Assembly: GCA_030295235.1 (NCBI GenBank)
Contig: AP026143.1
Coordinates: 794,320-858,319 of the forward strand
Direction: 5' to 3'
Source of the DNA: Fistulifera solaris
Lineage: Eukaryota; Bacillariophyta; Bacillariophyceae; Naviculales; Stauroneidaceae
Length of the DNA: 64,000 bases
Shown here: positions 53,933-64,000 of the stretch, in pieces
How the letters are laid out: every line of letters starts with the position of its first letter
Numbering within the stretch: position 1 is the stretch's first letter
Program-made: the position numbers and the translations under genes
Notes under the pieces: model-generated
Told to the model about the DNA's origin: nothing
The model's database searches: none
What the model saw: only the letters and a program-made list of their open reading frames with translations

Positions 53933-56900
53933 TGCCTAAGGAATAACACTTTACTGTGGGCTATAGTGTACAATTTTCATTTGAAATCCGTTTCGAGCAT
54001 TTTAAAATCAGTTTCTGAATCACTACTGTAATTCTTACGTCCGCTTTTCAGAAAGTAATTTCAACACATTTTGAAATGCATCTTAAAAATGACGGAAACG
54101 ATTTTGAACAAGTCACCGCAACATGTAAAAACCACAATTGCATGCAACGACTACGACTACGATAAAATTATCATTTTCAAAGCTTTTACCGTCAAACTTT
54201 TTCATTATCTTACTTTTATTGTCTTAGAGCAGGCAAGGGCGCCGCAGGCGCTCCTTGCGAAATGTAGCTTCAACGAATCACGTTATAGTTTCGTTGCTGC
54301 TCCGGTGGCATCAAATTCACAACGCCGAGACGCACTACCGCTCCCGACGATGATCTCTGGCGCTCTTCTTTAACCAGTTAACGTAAACTATAGAAATAAA
54401 GATTGTATCACCTTTTGATTTGTTATAAATGCAGTTATTATCAAAAGAGTCGGCTGTGAAGCGAGTCGAGTTGCTGCGGTGAAACTTTGATGACTGTTTT
54501 GAGCTTCTACAGCTCCCTTTTCACGATTTTTTCTCGTGAAGCCTGCTCCTTGTATTTTTTTATGAATTATTATCGTTAAATGGGCTAAAGAATCATTTGC
54601 TTTGACCTCTTGATTGCCATCAAGGTCGTCCGCTCATTGCCGTCGAATTCCGCGTAGAAACGAAACTCGTCCGAACGGTTTGAGTTTTGAACGCTCTTCA
54701 ACGAATTTGAAATCGTCTGTCCTCCAACCGACAATTTTTAAAACGCGCTTGAGCGATTTTAAAATCGTCTGTCCTTCTCCACCTACTCCGGAGGGATTTT
54801 TGAACGGACTTTGAATTCTTTTTGAAATCGCGCGCTCATTTGATTGAAAGTGTGTTGTCACCAACTCGCGCGTCGTGCTTTCCTCAGCCTCGAAGCGAGT
54901 ATTTTGTCTTTTAAAACCTTCTTTCTGTTCCAATTCACTCCTACATATGATAATTCACGTAGGAGTGATGCCAGGGAGTTTATTTTCTGTTTCGGGAAGG
55001 TCAAAGGTTGGCGGCAAAGTACGACGCGCACTCCGTCATCGAAAGTCGACCTCCGGAAGCGATCCTCGTTTCATCATTGGACTCTTTTTTCTTCCCCAGC
55101 CGCTATCTGTTCGAATAATAAATTCAAGATGTTTTGAAGAGCAGAATAATTTCGAAAAGCTATTTGACTCTTCGCAAAAGACAAAAAATGCTTTTCGTTC
55201 CGACGTCGTCAAATTTTCGTGTCAAGTACTTTCCGTAGCGACTAAAAGGTTTTACGCTGTGGCTCTTCCACAATTAACTCTCTTTATTAATAAATGTTTT
55301 ATACTACAATCATTTATTTGTTCTTTGTTAGATAATGCTATCGTTTTTCGTTCATTTGTTGCATTCGAATGATGTGCACGGGACTCGTGTCTCGTTAACC
55401 AATTTTGTGTAGTCTTGAGTGTATGAACGGTTGACCTACAGACGTATCATTCGTTGCTAGAGCTAACTTGCATCCCCTCGAGCAATTACTAACCATAGTA
55501 ACTTGGGTGTTTGGGGAGAGGGGGAAAGGAGCCGCGCAGCAACGGGATCTCTCCCCAAACCCCAACTTAGTACTAGGGTTAGTTCTACGCGGCTAAGGTG
55601 CAATTGTTAGGTTTACACCCCCCTTGGGTAGGGTCAAGGATGGGGGAACACCTCTTCTTACGCACGTCCGCTGCTAAGGGGACGGCCCGGTAGGGCGGTC
55701 CTTTGACAAGGCAGAAGGTTCAGTTGGGTGTCGGCTGTTGTAATAGAGTTAGGAGTAGAAGTAGAAGAAGTAGGATGATTATTTGTCGATATTTTGTGAT
55801 GAATAGTTTACGAAAACTCGAATTACGAGTGGCTAAAGTGTTAGGTACGGCGCATAAATTGACTTAGTTGCTATCATTATGGAATAGACGCTTGATTATT
55901 GATACAGTGAGTACGGTAAGCGGGCACTACACGATGCGATTTCGACTTTATCGATTTTGTCGAATTTGACGACCGACGTTCGAATATCAAAATCTAAGAA
56001 AGCGCTATGATTTGACAAGCAAGGACCCCAAAAAAGCATTTAATAAATTCATGTCAAAGTTACTGTACGCTTTTTGCGCTGAAATCGCGTCTCTAATGCT
56101 TGCATTTGTAGAATCGAAATTTTCGGTCGAACTACGAACCTACTTTGATTTTATTTCTATGACGTTTCAAGACACTGTTTCGCTCAATCATAGCAAGTCA
56201 GCAGTCGACCTTAGCTGGAGGGAGTAATTTATTTATCAAGAACAGGAATTGCTTTTCGATACGGCATCGCAAGAGCTGCGAGCGTCCCTTGTTTTCGACG
56301 AAAAATACGACTTGTACTTTGAAACGCCGCTGCGCAATCGTTTTCGAATAAATCCGCGCGCTTCTTTTGCATCCTCGTCCGAATACATAGTAGTTGACAG
56401 TAGTGTGTTGGTATTTCCAAAAAGTAAATGATACATAAAGTAAATGACGGCCTCCGATGTCATGGTTGATTGGTGTCGTTTTGAGAAAAAAGGATTCCGA
56501 AACGGACACGACTGACGACTGACGCGTGTAATCAAACACCCTGCGACACATAATAATTTTTTTACAGTATGCGAAACAGTAAAATCATACGGGTCTAGGC
56601 ACCTTAATTGCTATAGTAACTTTTTAGCTCGTAAAAAGAACAAAAATTGAGAAAAGTTGCACACATGGTCAAGCGACTATAGATCCCAAGATCCTTCTTA
56701 GACCCAAGTGTGAAAGTCATTTGGGAATAGGTACTTTTGTCGCTAGAGTTAGCTTGTCCTTTTGGATTGCAGGTAGAATGCAACTGCAAAGTGTGGTATG
56801 ACATCGCCGTCCACGGCTTTAACACAGCAAATACAGAAACTAAACTTCAACTTACGATCACAAAATCTGTGTTTGATATTCACCAAACCAGGTCATTTGA

Positions 56901-57006
56901 CAGCAGAAATCATCACTTTTCGCTCACAATTTGTTCAAGAACGAATTGTTTGCTTGCCTTCCTCAATCATTTTCAAAAAATCAAACAGCTTCCGACCATT
57001 TCTTCA
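53933..57006. other. Degenerate subtelomeric stretch without a clear gene
   Basis: Short frames on both strands, none with a domain. Notable items are two copies of AAATCGTCTGTCC (about 54708 and 54765), a large hairpin at 55504-55566 (listed separately), GC-rich sequence 55600-55720 with GACGGCCCGGTAGGGCGGTC, and AGTAGAAGTAGAAGAAGTAGG. The long frame from 54875 (165 codons) has no recognisable feature. It may hold fragments of mobile elements that I could not identify. Confidence 0.4.
55504..55566. repeat. Large inverted-repeat hairpin
   Basis: The arm TTGGGTGTTTGGGGAGAG (about 55503-55520) pairs with CTCTCCCCAAACCCCAA (about 55549-55565) over 17 bp with one bulge, around a 28-nt loop. It could be an old terminal repeat, an RNA hairpin or a cruciform site. 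No promoter or gene was recognised next to it. Confidence 0.6.
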
Positions 57007-60000
57007 ATGGACTACGACAAGAACTCTGACAATGAACCCTTGGACCCCTCTCTCTTGGAGGGACTCGAGGACTTGGGTGACAAAGGTGGTAGTGATGTGG
57101 GCTTAAGTGATCCTTTGATGAAGGAAGGTGGAAGCAAAGGCGGCAACGACTATTCTTCGTGGAGCGAAGGTGGCAACACGGAAAGCATGCACCGTCATCA
57201 TAAGCGTCAACGAAGCGAGGATCTGCAGATTGTATCGGCAAAGCTTCGCCGAAAGATTTATGATCTTGAGGATGCACGACGCCCAGCTGCTGCTCGGTTG
57301 ACAATGGGACGAATGCACGCCCGGTCCGGTGTACTTTCATAAAGTAGCTCCGAGGACAATGATTTCACATCGCAGCAACGAAGCGACAATGAGAGTTCTG
57401 CTGAAGTTCAAGGCGACACCAATGGACAAATGGACAATGACAGTGTGAATGTTCAAGAACAGAGAGCGGAAGATACTGGTGCTTCTCGAGTGAATGTATT
57501 TGTGAGCCCTGGCGGTGACAATGGAGACCTCGACACAGTGATGGAAGGAGAACACATCATGCCCAACAAGACCGTGAAACAACTGTTCAATCCGTTCACC
57601 AACTTCCAATATGATGGCGAGCGTTATCTGCATTGCTCTTGCGGTGCCAAAATCTCCACTTCTCCTTCAACTCAGACGACACACGTGCAGCGAATCTCAT
57701 AAGGGCTATCACTTGAAGACTAAAGTGGCCGAGGCCTACTACAATTCAATCAGGGGTGACATTGACCCGTTGGCTATTGACTTCGAGGAGGAGGAAGAAT
57801 TTGTAACTGCTCCCGACTATTCCATCTCAATCAACGCTCTTGAGAAATATCGCCACAAAAATGAGAAGACCGGACCTTATGTCCGCCTTCTTCAGCGGTT
57901 GATTGTTAAGTGCAACAACAATCAGGACGATTTCGAAACATTCATGAAGTGCCACGCAAACTTTATCTCTGTACCGCTGCATATTGCCGAAGAGAGAGAG
58001 ATTTCATTTCACGTTTTTCTTGGCGGAAGGATGGATCAGAGCGGATCATGTTGAGTACTTGGTGGAGGAGATTGTGGCTACAATCAGAAGCAAGATTCTT
58101 TTGTTCAAGGACAGCGAGAACGACAGCAGTCAGCTACCGACAACATTCACCCTTTTGAATACTAACTTGGCCAAGCTGCTAGAAGAGCTAAAGTTCTTCT
58201 TGATGTACTTGTGGCGATCTGGATCAAGTCGCTTTGTCACTCGTATTGAGCGCGCCTACAAAAAGTATCTAGAGGATGGGTTACGCAATGACATTCTTCT
58301 TCCTTCCATTCTGAAAGACTACTACAACGATGTTGCCAACGGAACTTCTGAGATTACGGAAGTCGAGACCTACTGCATGGTTAGAGCTATGAAGCTTGTT
58401 GGTAACAACCTGAGCCTCAAGAATGGAAGCTATGTTGCCTCAACTGTATCCTGCATCACGAAATTGCTACGCACAGGACTTGCTAGCTACCTTGCACTTT
58501 CAACAAAGGCTACGTTCGAGGACAAGCTACGCCTTGCATCAATTGCTCAAGATAGCTATCTCATTTCCTCTTTGGCTGGATTTACTCGGCGTCTGCGCAC
58601 AATGGTGAACCTACAAGGCCATACGGGCAAAGCATGGATTGATGCAAGCGGCGACATTCACTACGAAAACAATACTTATGCGGCCTACAAATGGAAGATT
58701 TTAATCCCAGAAACACTTTCTCGATGCACAACAATTTTTGAAAGCATCTTTCAGGGCGATGAATTCAAGGTCTTCCTCGATATGAAGTGGCCAATTCAGG
58801 TTCAAAAGGGAGACGGTCAAACTTATTCTTTCGCCTTTACCAAGGATGAACACGAATTCAAGTCCGAGGATCTACAACTGACCACGGATGCCGCTGTATT
58901 GGAGTACTACCTGGGTAAGCTCTCAATGTATCTTGAGCTGGCATTTGAAGCGTATGGATGCGGTCCAGGAAGACTTGCTGAAGTTCATCGAATGGAAATG
59001 GGTGATTTACTTTATGAGCTTGGAACCTTCAGTTACAATCTTATTGTGATCAAGACTGCATCTGCAACTATTCCAGACTCGCAGCCTTGAAGCGAAGGTG
59101 AAGCATACTCTCCCCATGGAAATGGCTCGTGTCTTCTTATTGTATCGGGAGATTCTGTCACGACTCAACGAATATAAGAATCATCCAGCTGCTTTACCAT
59201 CAATCAAGAACAACAAACACAAAATCGGCCATGCAGCACAAGACTTGCTCGACTTGGACAACACACCGGGCGCCCTTGAGATACGACAAGCATTCACATC
59301 CTTTCAAAGCGTGGTGTTTCGACGGCCAGAATGTTGATTTGAATTGTGTCGAGAAAGCAGCAGAGATGGCTGGACATACCGCAAACACTCATTTTGGTAG
59401 CTATAGTACAAGGGTGATGGGAGCGCCTTTGACTATGGTTCGTCGGTTGCACGTAGCACTTGGAGGAGCCCCTATTAAGTTTGACACAAGCCGGCTGAAC
59501 GATGGCAAGATTTTGGGCGGTTTGCGCTTTTGTGTCAATCCAGACGCACAGTATTTCTCGCCAGAACAGAAACTACTTCTCGAGTATGCAGCACATGAAA
59601 GTGTCTGTGTCCATGGCAATGTACCATGTGGTGGAGGCAAGTCGATGACTTGGAATGCGATTATTGCTGCGAGACGACAAAACTGTATGGAACGAAAGTC
59701 AATGCTGGTGGTTTCGCCTTACAAGCAATTGAACGAACATCATGCTGCAGTTTCTATAGATCTATTGAGCAGGGCAGGGGCAAGAATCGAAGTTGTTAGT
59801 TCATCGGACGAGCATACAAGTAAAGCACTTCGCTGCTTTGATTATGAGTGACGACAGACCAGATATCGTCTTCCTGTCTCTTTCTGCTTTTGCTTCGCTA
59901 TGGAAGTACGGGAAGAGCTGTCTCAAAGCAAACTATCTTCTGCGTATCATTTTGGATGAGATTCACACAATTCTCTCAGAGTTCTACCGTGAGGAATGCA

Positions 60001-61382
60001 AGGCACTAAAAAACCTTGGTGGCTTGGTTAGTGCCAATGGAATCCCAGTTCCAGTCATGACACTTTCTGGAACACTGCATCGTGAGCTAGTTTGTCCTAT
60101 TTACAAATACATGGGGCTCGATTATTCCAAGGCCATTATGATTGAAAGCGACGGTCTCATGGGTCGGTTGCCGACTGGCTTTACTTTGAATGTAAAAAAG
60201 TCACGGACTTGGTTCAAGCAGCAAGTGAAGCGGCTCGGCGACGCTTACAAAGCACACCAGAAGGAAGCATTCATATCATTTGTGAAACGAAAGGTCTCCT
60301 GAATAAGATTGATCAAGAACTCAGCAAAGACTTTTCGACGATGCAAGCAGGCGGTGACACACCGGACGATTTGAAGAGAGAAATTGCCAAAGGCTGGTTT
60401 GCAGGAAAATGTCAAGTCTACATTACAACTACGTGCGCCCTAGTTGGAAACGAGAGTGCCAGATGCTTCCACGTGCTTGTTGTCGGCAATATTTACAGTC
60501 CGAACAATGCTGTGCAGGCGTTTAATCGACTTGAGAGAGACAGCGTCGAGCGAATGGATCGTTCAAATACTCTACACAAATCCGCAAATCCCCTATTTTC
60601 AAGAGACGGATGAAAAGAACTGGGAGAAGATCTTGAGAGAGGGAGTCTTGGATCAGAGCGTGAAGACGTACTACTTCAAAACATGCTCACGGATGTCGCT
60701 CTTGGAATGGATGCAGGAAAAGAACAGCTGTGCGATTGTGCGCATCAATCAAATCTACGATCTCAACCCGGGCAACCCGTGTGGCACTTGCAAATGTTGC
60801 CATTACGTTCGGACAGGTCAGGCAACGTCAGCAGGAACTCGAAAAACGACGGATATCAATCAAGCCCGAGCGACTGTTCAAGCGGTTCAAGTGGTTCAAG
60901 CGGGTCAGGCGGCGTCGGCGGGGAATCCAAGAACGATCGATAACAATCAAGTCCGCAGGGATGCGGAACGAGTTTTGGATCAATTGGTATCAATGTGCAT
61001 CATTTGTGGAAGCGCAAATTGTGATGGTGAGATGTGCGCTAAAAAATATGGCAAATGCTTCAGGTGCGGTCTGAATCACCACAGCAAGGAATGCACACAA
61101 GTCACCGTGTCGGACATCTTTGCACGTGTCAGAGAAAAGCGGAGGGTTAACGGGTGTTACAAATGTCTGCAAGCACACGTCTATACTGGGGGTTCCGGTC
61201 GATGCAGCTGTCCGTATAAAAAACGACTTCGTCGAGTCATACACGATGCCTTCGAGACTGCTTTCACGAAAGATTCGATGGTATCATACGATAGGTTCCT
61301 TGGTGATATTCTGGCGGACAAAGAAAAGTACGATCAGTTACTTGCCTCATACATCGATTACACACCCAAGCATAGGAAGTAG
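57007..61382 (+). pseudogene. Telomere-linked RecQ-like helicase fused to a tyrosine-recombinase-like region
   Basis: One long protein of ~1,450 aa is spread over eight overlapping frames with seven frame changes and one in-frame TAA at 57340-57342. In order: a disordered acidic start (MDYDKNSDNEPLDPSLLEG); a C2HC-like finger (HCSCGAKIS...RRHTC); a helical region; then tyrosine-recombinase-like residues (GCGPGRLAEVHRMEM with candidate Arg; KHTLPMEMARVFLLYREIL; EMAGHTANTHFGSYS with candidate His and Tyr). The helicase follows: NVPCGGGKSMTWN (Walker A), RIILDEIHTIL (Walker B), TLSGTLHRE (motif III) and TTCALVGNESARCFHVLVV plus AVQAFNRLER (motifs V-VI). A Cys-rich C-terminus has CFRCGLNHHSKEC. 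The gene ends 2.3 kb from the telomere, like fungal telomere-linked RecQ genes (TLH). Whether any copy is active is unknown. Confidence 0.6.
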
Positions 61383-62439
61383 ATATGAAGTAATCAAATG
61401 CATTATTGACAGTTTGATTATCCTGTTTTCGCATGGCCTAGTTACTAGCATTCGAAATACGAAATCACCGGGCCATTCTCCGCTTATATTTATCAATTAG
61501 GTATCCCGATTGATGATATACTTCGAAGAGAGAGACAATCGAACGACATACATTCACCAATCACCAAGTCGATTCGGCGTGTCTAACGAAACTGCGCATG
61601 ATACGGATACGGACGAAACACAAAGGGACAACAAATCAGAGAGGAAGTCAAACACATACACGCACGCACACACGCACACGCACAAACAACTCAAATTTCC
61701 CGAGATGGAATGGAATGCCAACCGTGTTGCCTTATTGCAAACGATGTCTGGGCTCACATCCGGGCTCCACTCAAACCCCTTGTGCAGAGTCTCGTACTCC
61801 ACCCTCTCTTTTTGAGGTAGAGTGTTTCCGAAGGTAGACAAGCACAGCCGCACTGCAGTTGCGTCCGTGCCCAAAATCCCCACCATTTACGACTGACCAA
61901 GCAACAGCGGCTGGTGCGACCGCATCCGATCCATTTGCCTATCGTTCTTAACGGCGGAAAGGATATCCCTAGTGGAGTGTGCTGCTTGGTACTGTCTTCT
62001 TCTCTCAATACACTTTAAACGAGCACGACAACGATGACGATGTTGACCGCGAGAGAAGAAGAATAACAGAAAAAGATCGCTTGGATCGACAACCGGCATG
62101 CGCAATTGTCGTGCGCGTTAGTGCTCAGCAAATCTCTGCGCTTGTCGATTGCTGTGTAATGTTTGAAGTTTCGTTGGGATCAGCGGAATTAGTAACAACA
62201 TGAAAAGCATCGAGCATCAATGAGCGTCGTGTGGTTGAAAGGTGCCGAACTCGTCCGTTTTGATTTCGCGTCGGTTGCATTTTGTCGGTTTCGCGGGCAA
62301 AATGAAGCAGCATGACTGGATTCATTCACTAAACTTCACGTACAATCACGTACAATTACACGGGGAAAAACACCGTCGACGGACAGACGTAGCGTTTTCA
62401 GAAAAAATCTGGAAAAAACCGCGCAAACAAGCGACGGTG
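61383..62439. other. Subtelomeric spacer
   Basis: Includes a (CACACG)n-type microsatellite at about 61660-61685 and minus-strand frames of up to 110 codons without a domain. No gene supported. Confidence 0.4.
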
Positions 62440-62600
62440 ACGTTAGGGTTAGGAATTTGGAAATTGGGATATGGAACTTGGAATGTGGAAAGGAAACTTA
62501 GAACTAGGTAAAGCGGAATATGGTAACTAGGAAGAGGTAAATTAGGTAGAAGGAACAAGCAGATAATTGGAAAAGAGGAATAGGTGGGAAAATAGGGAAA
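62440..62600 (+). repeat. G-rich block with telomere-like GTTAGG words, copy 2
   Basis: Contains GTTAGGGTTAGGAATTTGG, then AAATTGGGATATGGAACTTG, then AACTTAGAACTAGGTAAAGC, in the same order as 53314-53450. It precedes a RusA-like relic on the minus strand, as copy 1 does. It may be interstitial telomere-related sequence. Confidence 0.7.
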
Positions 62601-62619
62601 TAGGAAAGATATTGGACAT

Positions 62620-62904
62620 TGAGCACCAGTAAGACATGTCGCTGTAGCATGGTCTGTCCATCACACCCACTGACATTTCGAAAATTTCAGCAGTCTGTCC
62701 TTCCCACCCGACAATGGCACCCTTGTCATGCAAGAAGGATTGAAGCAATTCCACTTCAAAGACGAATTTGATGCCGTTTTCAAGCGTCAAAATAGCGGAT
62801 ATGATACTTTGTAAACAGGAAGGGGGGATGAAAAAAGAAGCGGATGATTTGAGCGAGTATTGAGTGAGATATGGTTCCTCAAAAGTCACCATGCTTGGAG
62901 ACAC
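62620..62904 (-). pseudogene. Eroded RusA-like relic
   Basis: The minus-strand frame reads SAILTLENGIKFVFEVELLQ and continues SFLHDKGAIVGW, then AEIFEMSVGVMD. Residue for residue this follows the RusA-like copy at 53545 (PTLTIGVKLVLDALQGIAFR, then NDASVV, then TVHVGTTLI) through K-(F/L)-V-(F/L)-(E/D) and the aligned D-x2-(A/S)-(I/V)-V. The DIDN motif and the N-terminal FPRPK strand are missing. The neighbouring G-rich block is in the same relative place as in the first copy. This is a decayed duplicate; the call rests on weak similarity. Confidence 0.35.
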
Positions 62905-63620
62905 TCAAAAGGGGTCCTTTCTATGGCTTGAACCGACACTTTGCATGACTTTCATATGAATTTTAAAGTCAGGATCCACATCAACGGACAAATTATTGAT
63001 ACATGGAGGAGTTTGGTGGCCAAAGGAGCATACATGGATAAGTAAATGCTGTCTGAAAAGGATAACACTTTGGCAGCAGACATGAAAGTGGGTGAAAACA
63101 ATGTAGTAAAATGTTTAATAGACACCGCATTTTGAAGAATTTGACTATTATTGTATTGTGAATAGAGAGGGAAGAAGTTATATTCTCAGAAGCCTTGTTT
63201 TGATTGACTTAAAGGAATTTGAAGTTTGGTCAACAGCCATTGTTCAGTGAGCCGGATTTTCACTTGTAGCTTGTGAGGCAGTGGTCCAATTGAACCAGCG
63301 ACTTCACGGTTACATCCGCAATAAAAAGCTGCATATTTGGGTATGTTGAAGCGGTAAGAAAGAAGTCAAAAATGGGCCTCAGATGTATCTTTTGATGATA
63401 CCGGATGAAGTGACAAAATTTTCGGAAAATTCTGTTGAATCCAAAGTATTGTGGAGCAGTGTGTTGATTTTTCAACAAACTGCTCCTTTATTTATGCTGC
63501 GCAGTGATTTTTGGAGGGTGTGCAGAACTTTTTTCCTAACCTACTACTATTAACTATGTCCTACTAAATACATAAATAATTAACTAAATAATTAAATGGA
63601 AATGATGATGGTATATAGTA
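62905..63620. other. Subtelomeric stretch, possibly a decayed gene
   Basis: Fragments of plausible protein sequence appear in several plus-strand frames separated by stops (for example INGQIIDTW; NREGRSYILRSLVLIDLKEF; KNGPQMY), which looks like an old coding region. No family was recognised. Confidence 0.3.
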
Positions 63621-63656
63621 CTGTCCGAAGGACAGAGAAATAGCCTCGACTGGCTA
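63621..63656. repeat. Two small palindromes just before the telomere
   Basis: CTGTCC-GAA-GGACAG (63621-63635) and TAGCC-tcgact-GGCTA (63641-63656), immediately internal to the first TTAGGG repeat. Confidence 0.55.
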
Positions 63657-63661
63657 ATAAA

Positions 63662-64000
63662 TAGGTTTAGGTTTAGGGTTAGGGTTAGGGTTAGGGTTAG
63701 GGTTAGGGTTAGGGTTAGGGTTAGGGTTAGGGTTAGGGTTAGGGTTAGGGTTAGGGTTAGGGTTAGGGTTAGGGTTAGGGTTAGGGTTAGGGTTAGGGTT
63801 AGGGTTAGGGTTAGGGTTGAGGGTTAGGGTTAGGGTTAGGGTTAGGGTTAGGGTTGGGGTTAGGGTTAGGGTTAGGGTTAGGGTTAGGGTTAGGGTTAGG
63901 GTTAGGGTTAGGGTTAGGGTTAGGGTTGAGGGTTAGGGTTAGGGTTAGGGTTAGGGTTGGGGTTAGGAGTTAGGAGTTAGGAGTTAGGGTTAGGGTTAGG
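63662..64000 (+). repeat. Telomeric TTAGGG array
   Basis: About 340 bp of TTAGGG repeats running to the window edge, preceded by TTTAGG variants. Variant units appear towards the outer end: TTGAGGG (63817, 63926), TTGGGG (63854, 63957) and three TTAGGAG units (about 63963-63983). The G-rich strand runs 5'->3' to the right edge, so the chromosome end lies to the right. Confidence 0.97.

Noticed and set aside
61660-61690. Functional element at the CACACG repeat
   Set aside because: A common microsatellite; no associated feature.

Overview
The window is nuclear DNA from a eukaryotic microalga, very probably a diatom. The evidence is short GT-AG introns of about 55-110 nt, plastid bipartite presequences with an aromatic residue at the signal-peptide cleavage site (serine acetyltransferase, trigger factor, DUF1415 protein), a diatom-style LRR protein with cytoplasmic Pro-Gly-Ala motifs, and a TTAGGG telomere at the right edge. 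I do not name a species. I saw no rRNA, tRNA or CRISPR array.

The left arm (1-48.7 kb) is ordinary gene-rich sequence. In order it holds: two tandem paralogous two-TM proteins; a PLAC8-type Cys-rich protein; an LRR receptor-like protein; a TPR-like protein; a split 2H-like/GxW pair; an ER thioredoxin-like protein with three in-frame TGA codons at its active site (a strong selenoprotein candidate); plastid serine acetyltransferase; a very large BEACH-WD40 protein; plastid trigger factor; a cluster of three related proteins, two of which carry 10-13 tandem copies of an RPGM-x-RG-x-S motif; COX10; a large LRR protein; and a DUF1415 protein.

The right arm (49.4-64 kb) is accessory and subtelomeric. 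It starts with a complete PIF/Harbinger-type DNA transposon of about 3.9 kb with ~36-bp terminal inverted repeats and two convergent genes. Next come a RusA-like Holliday-junction resolvase copy, a 3-kb degenerate stretch, and a large telomere-linked gene that appears to fuse a tyrosine-recombinase-like region to a RecQ-like helicase. A second, eroded RusA-like relic follows, and the window ends in telomeric repeats. Both RusA copies lie next to a shared G-rich block that contains telomere-like GTTAGG motifs.

Many genes are interrupted by single-base frame changes, often at homopolymers. In conserved housekeeping genes these look like residual assembly indels. In the telomere-linked gene they are denser, are biased in one direction and come with an in-frame stop, so real decay is likelier there.
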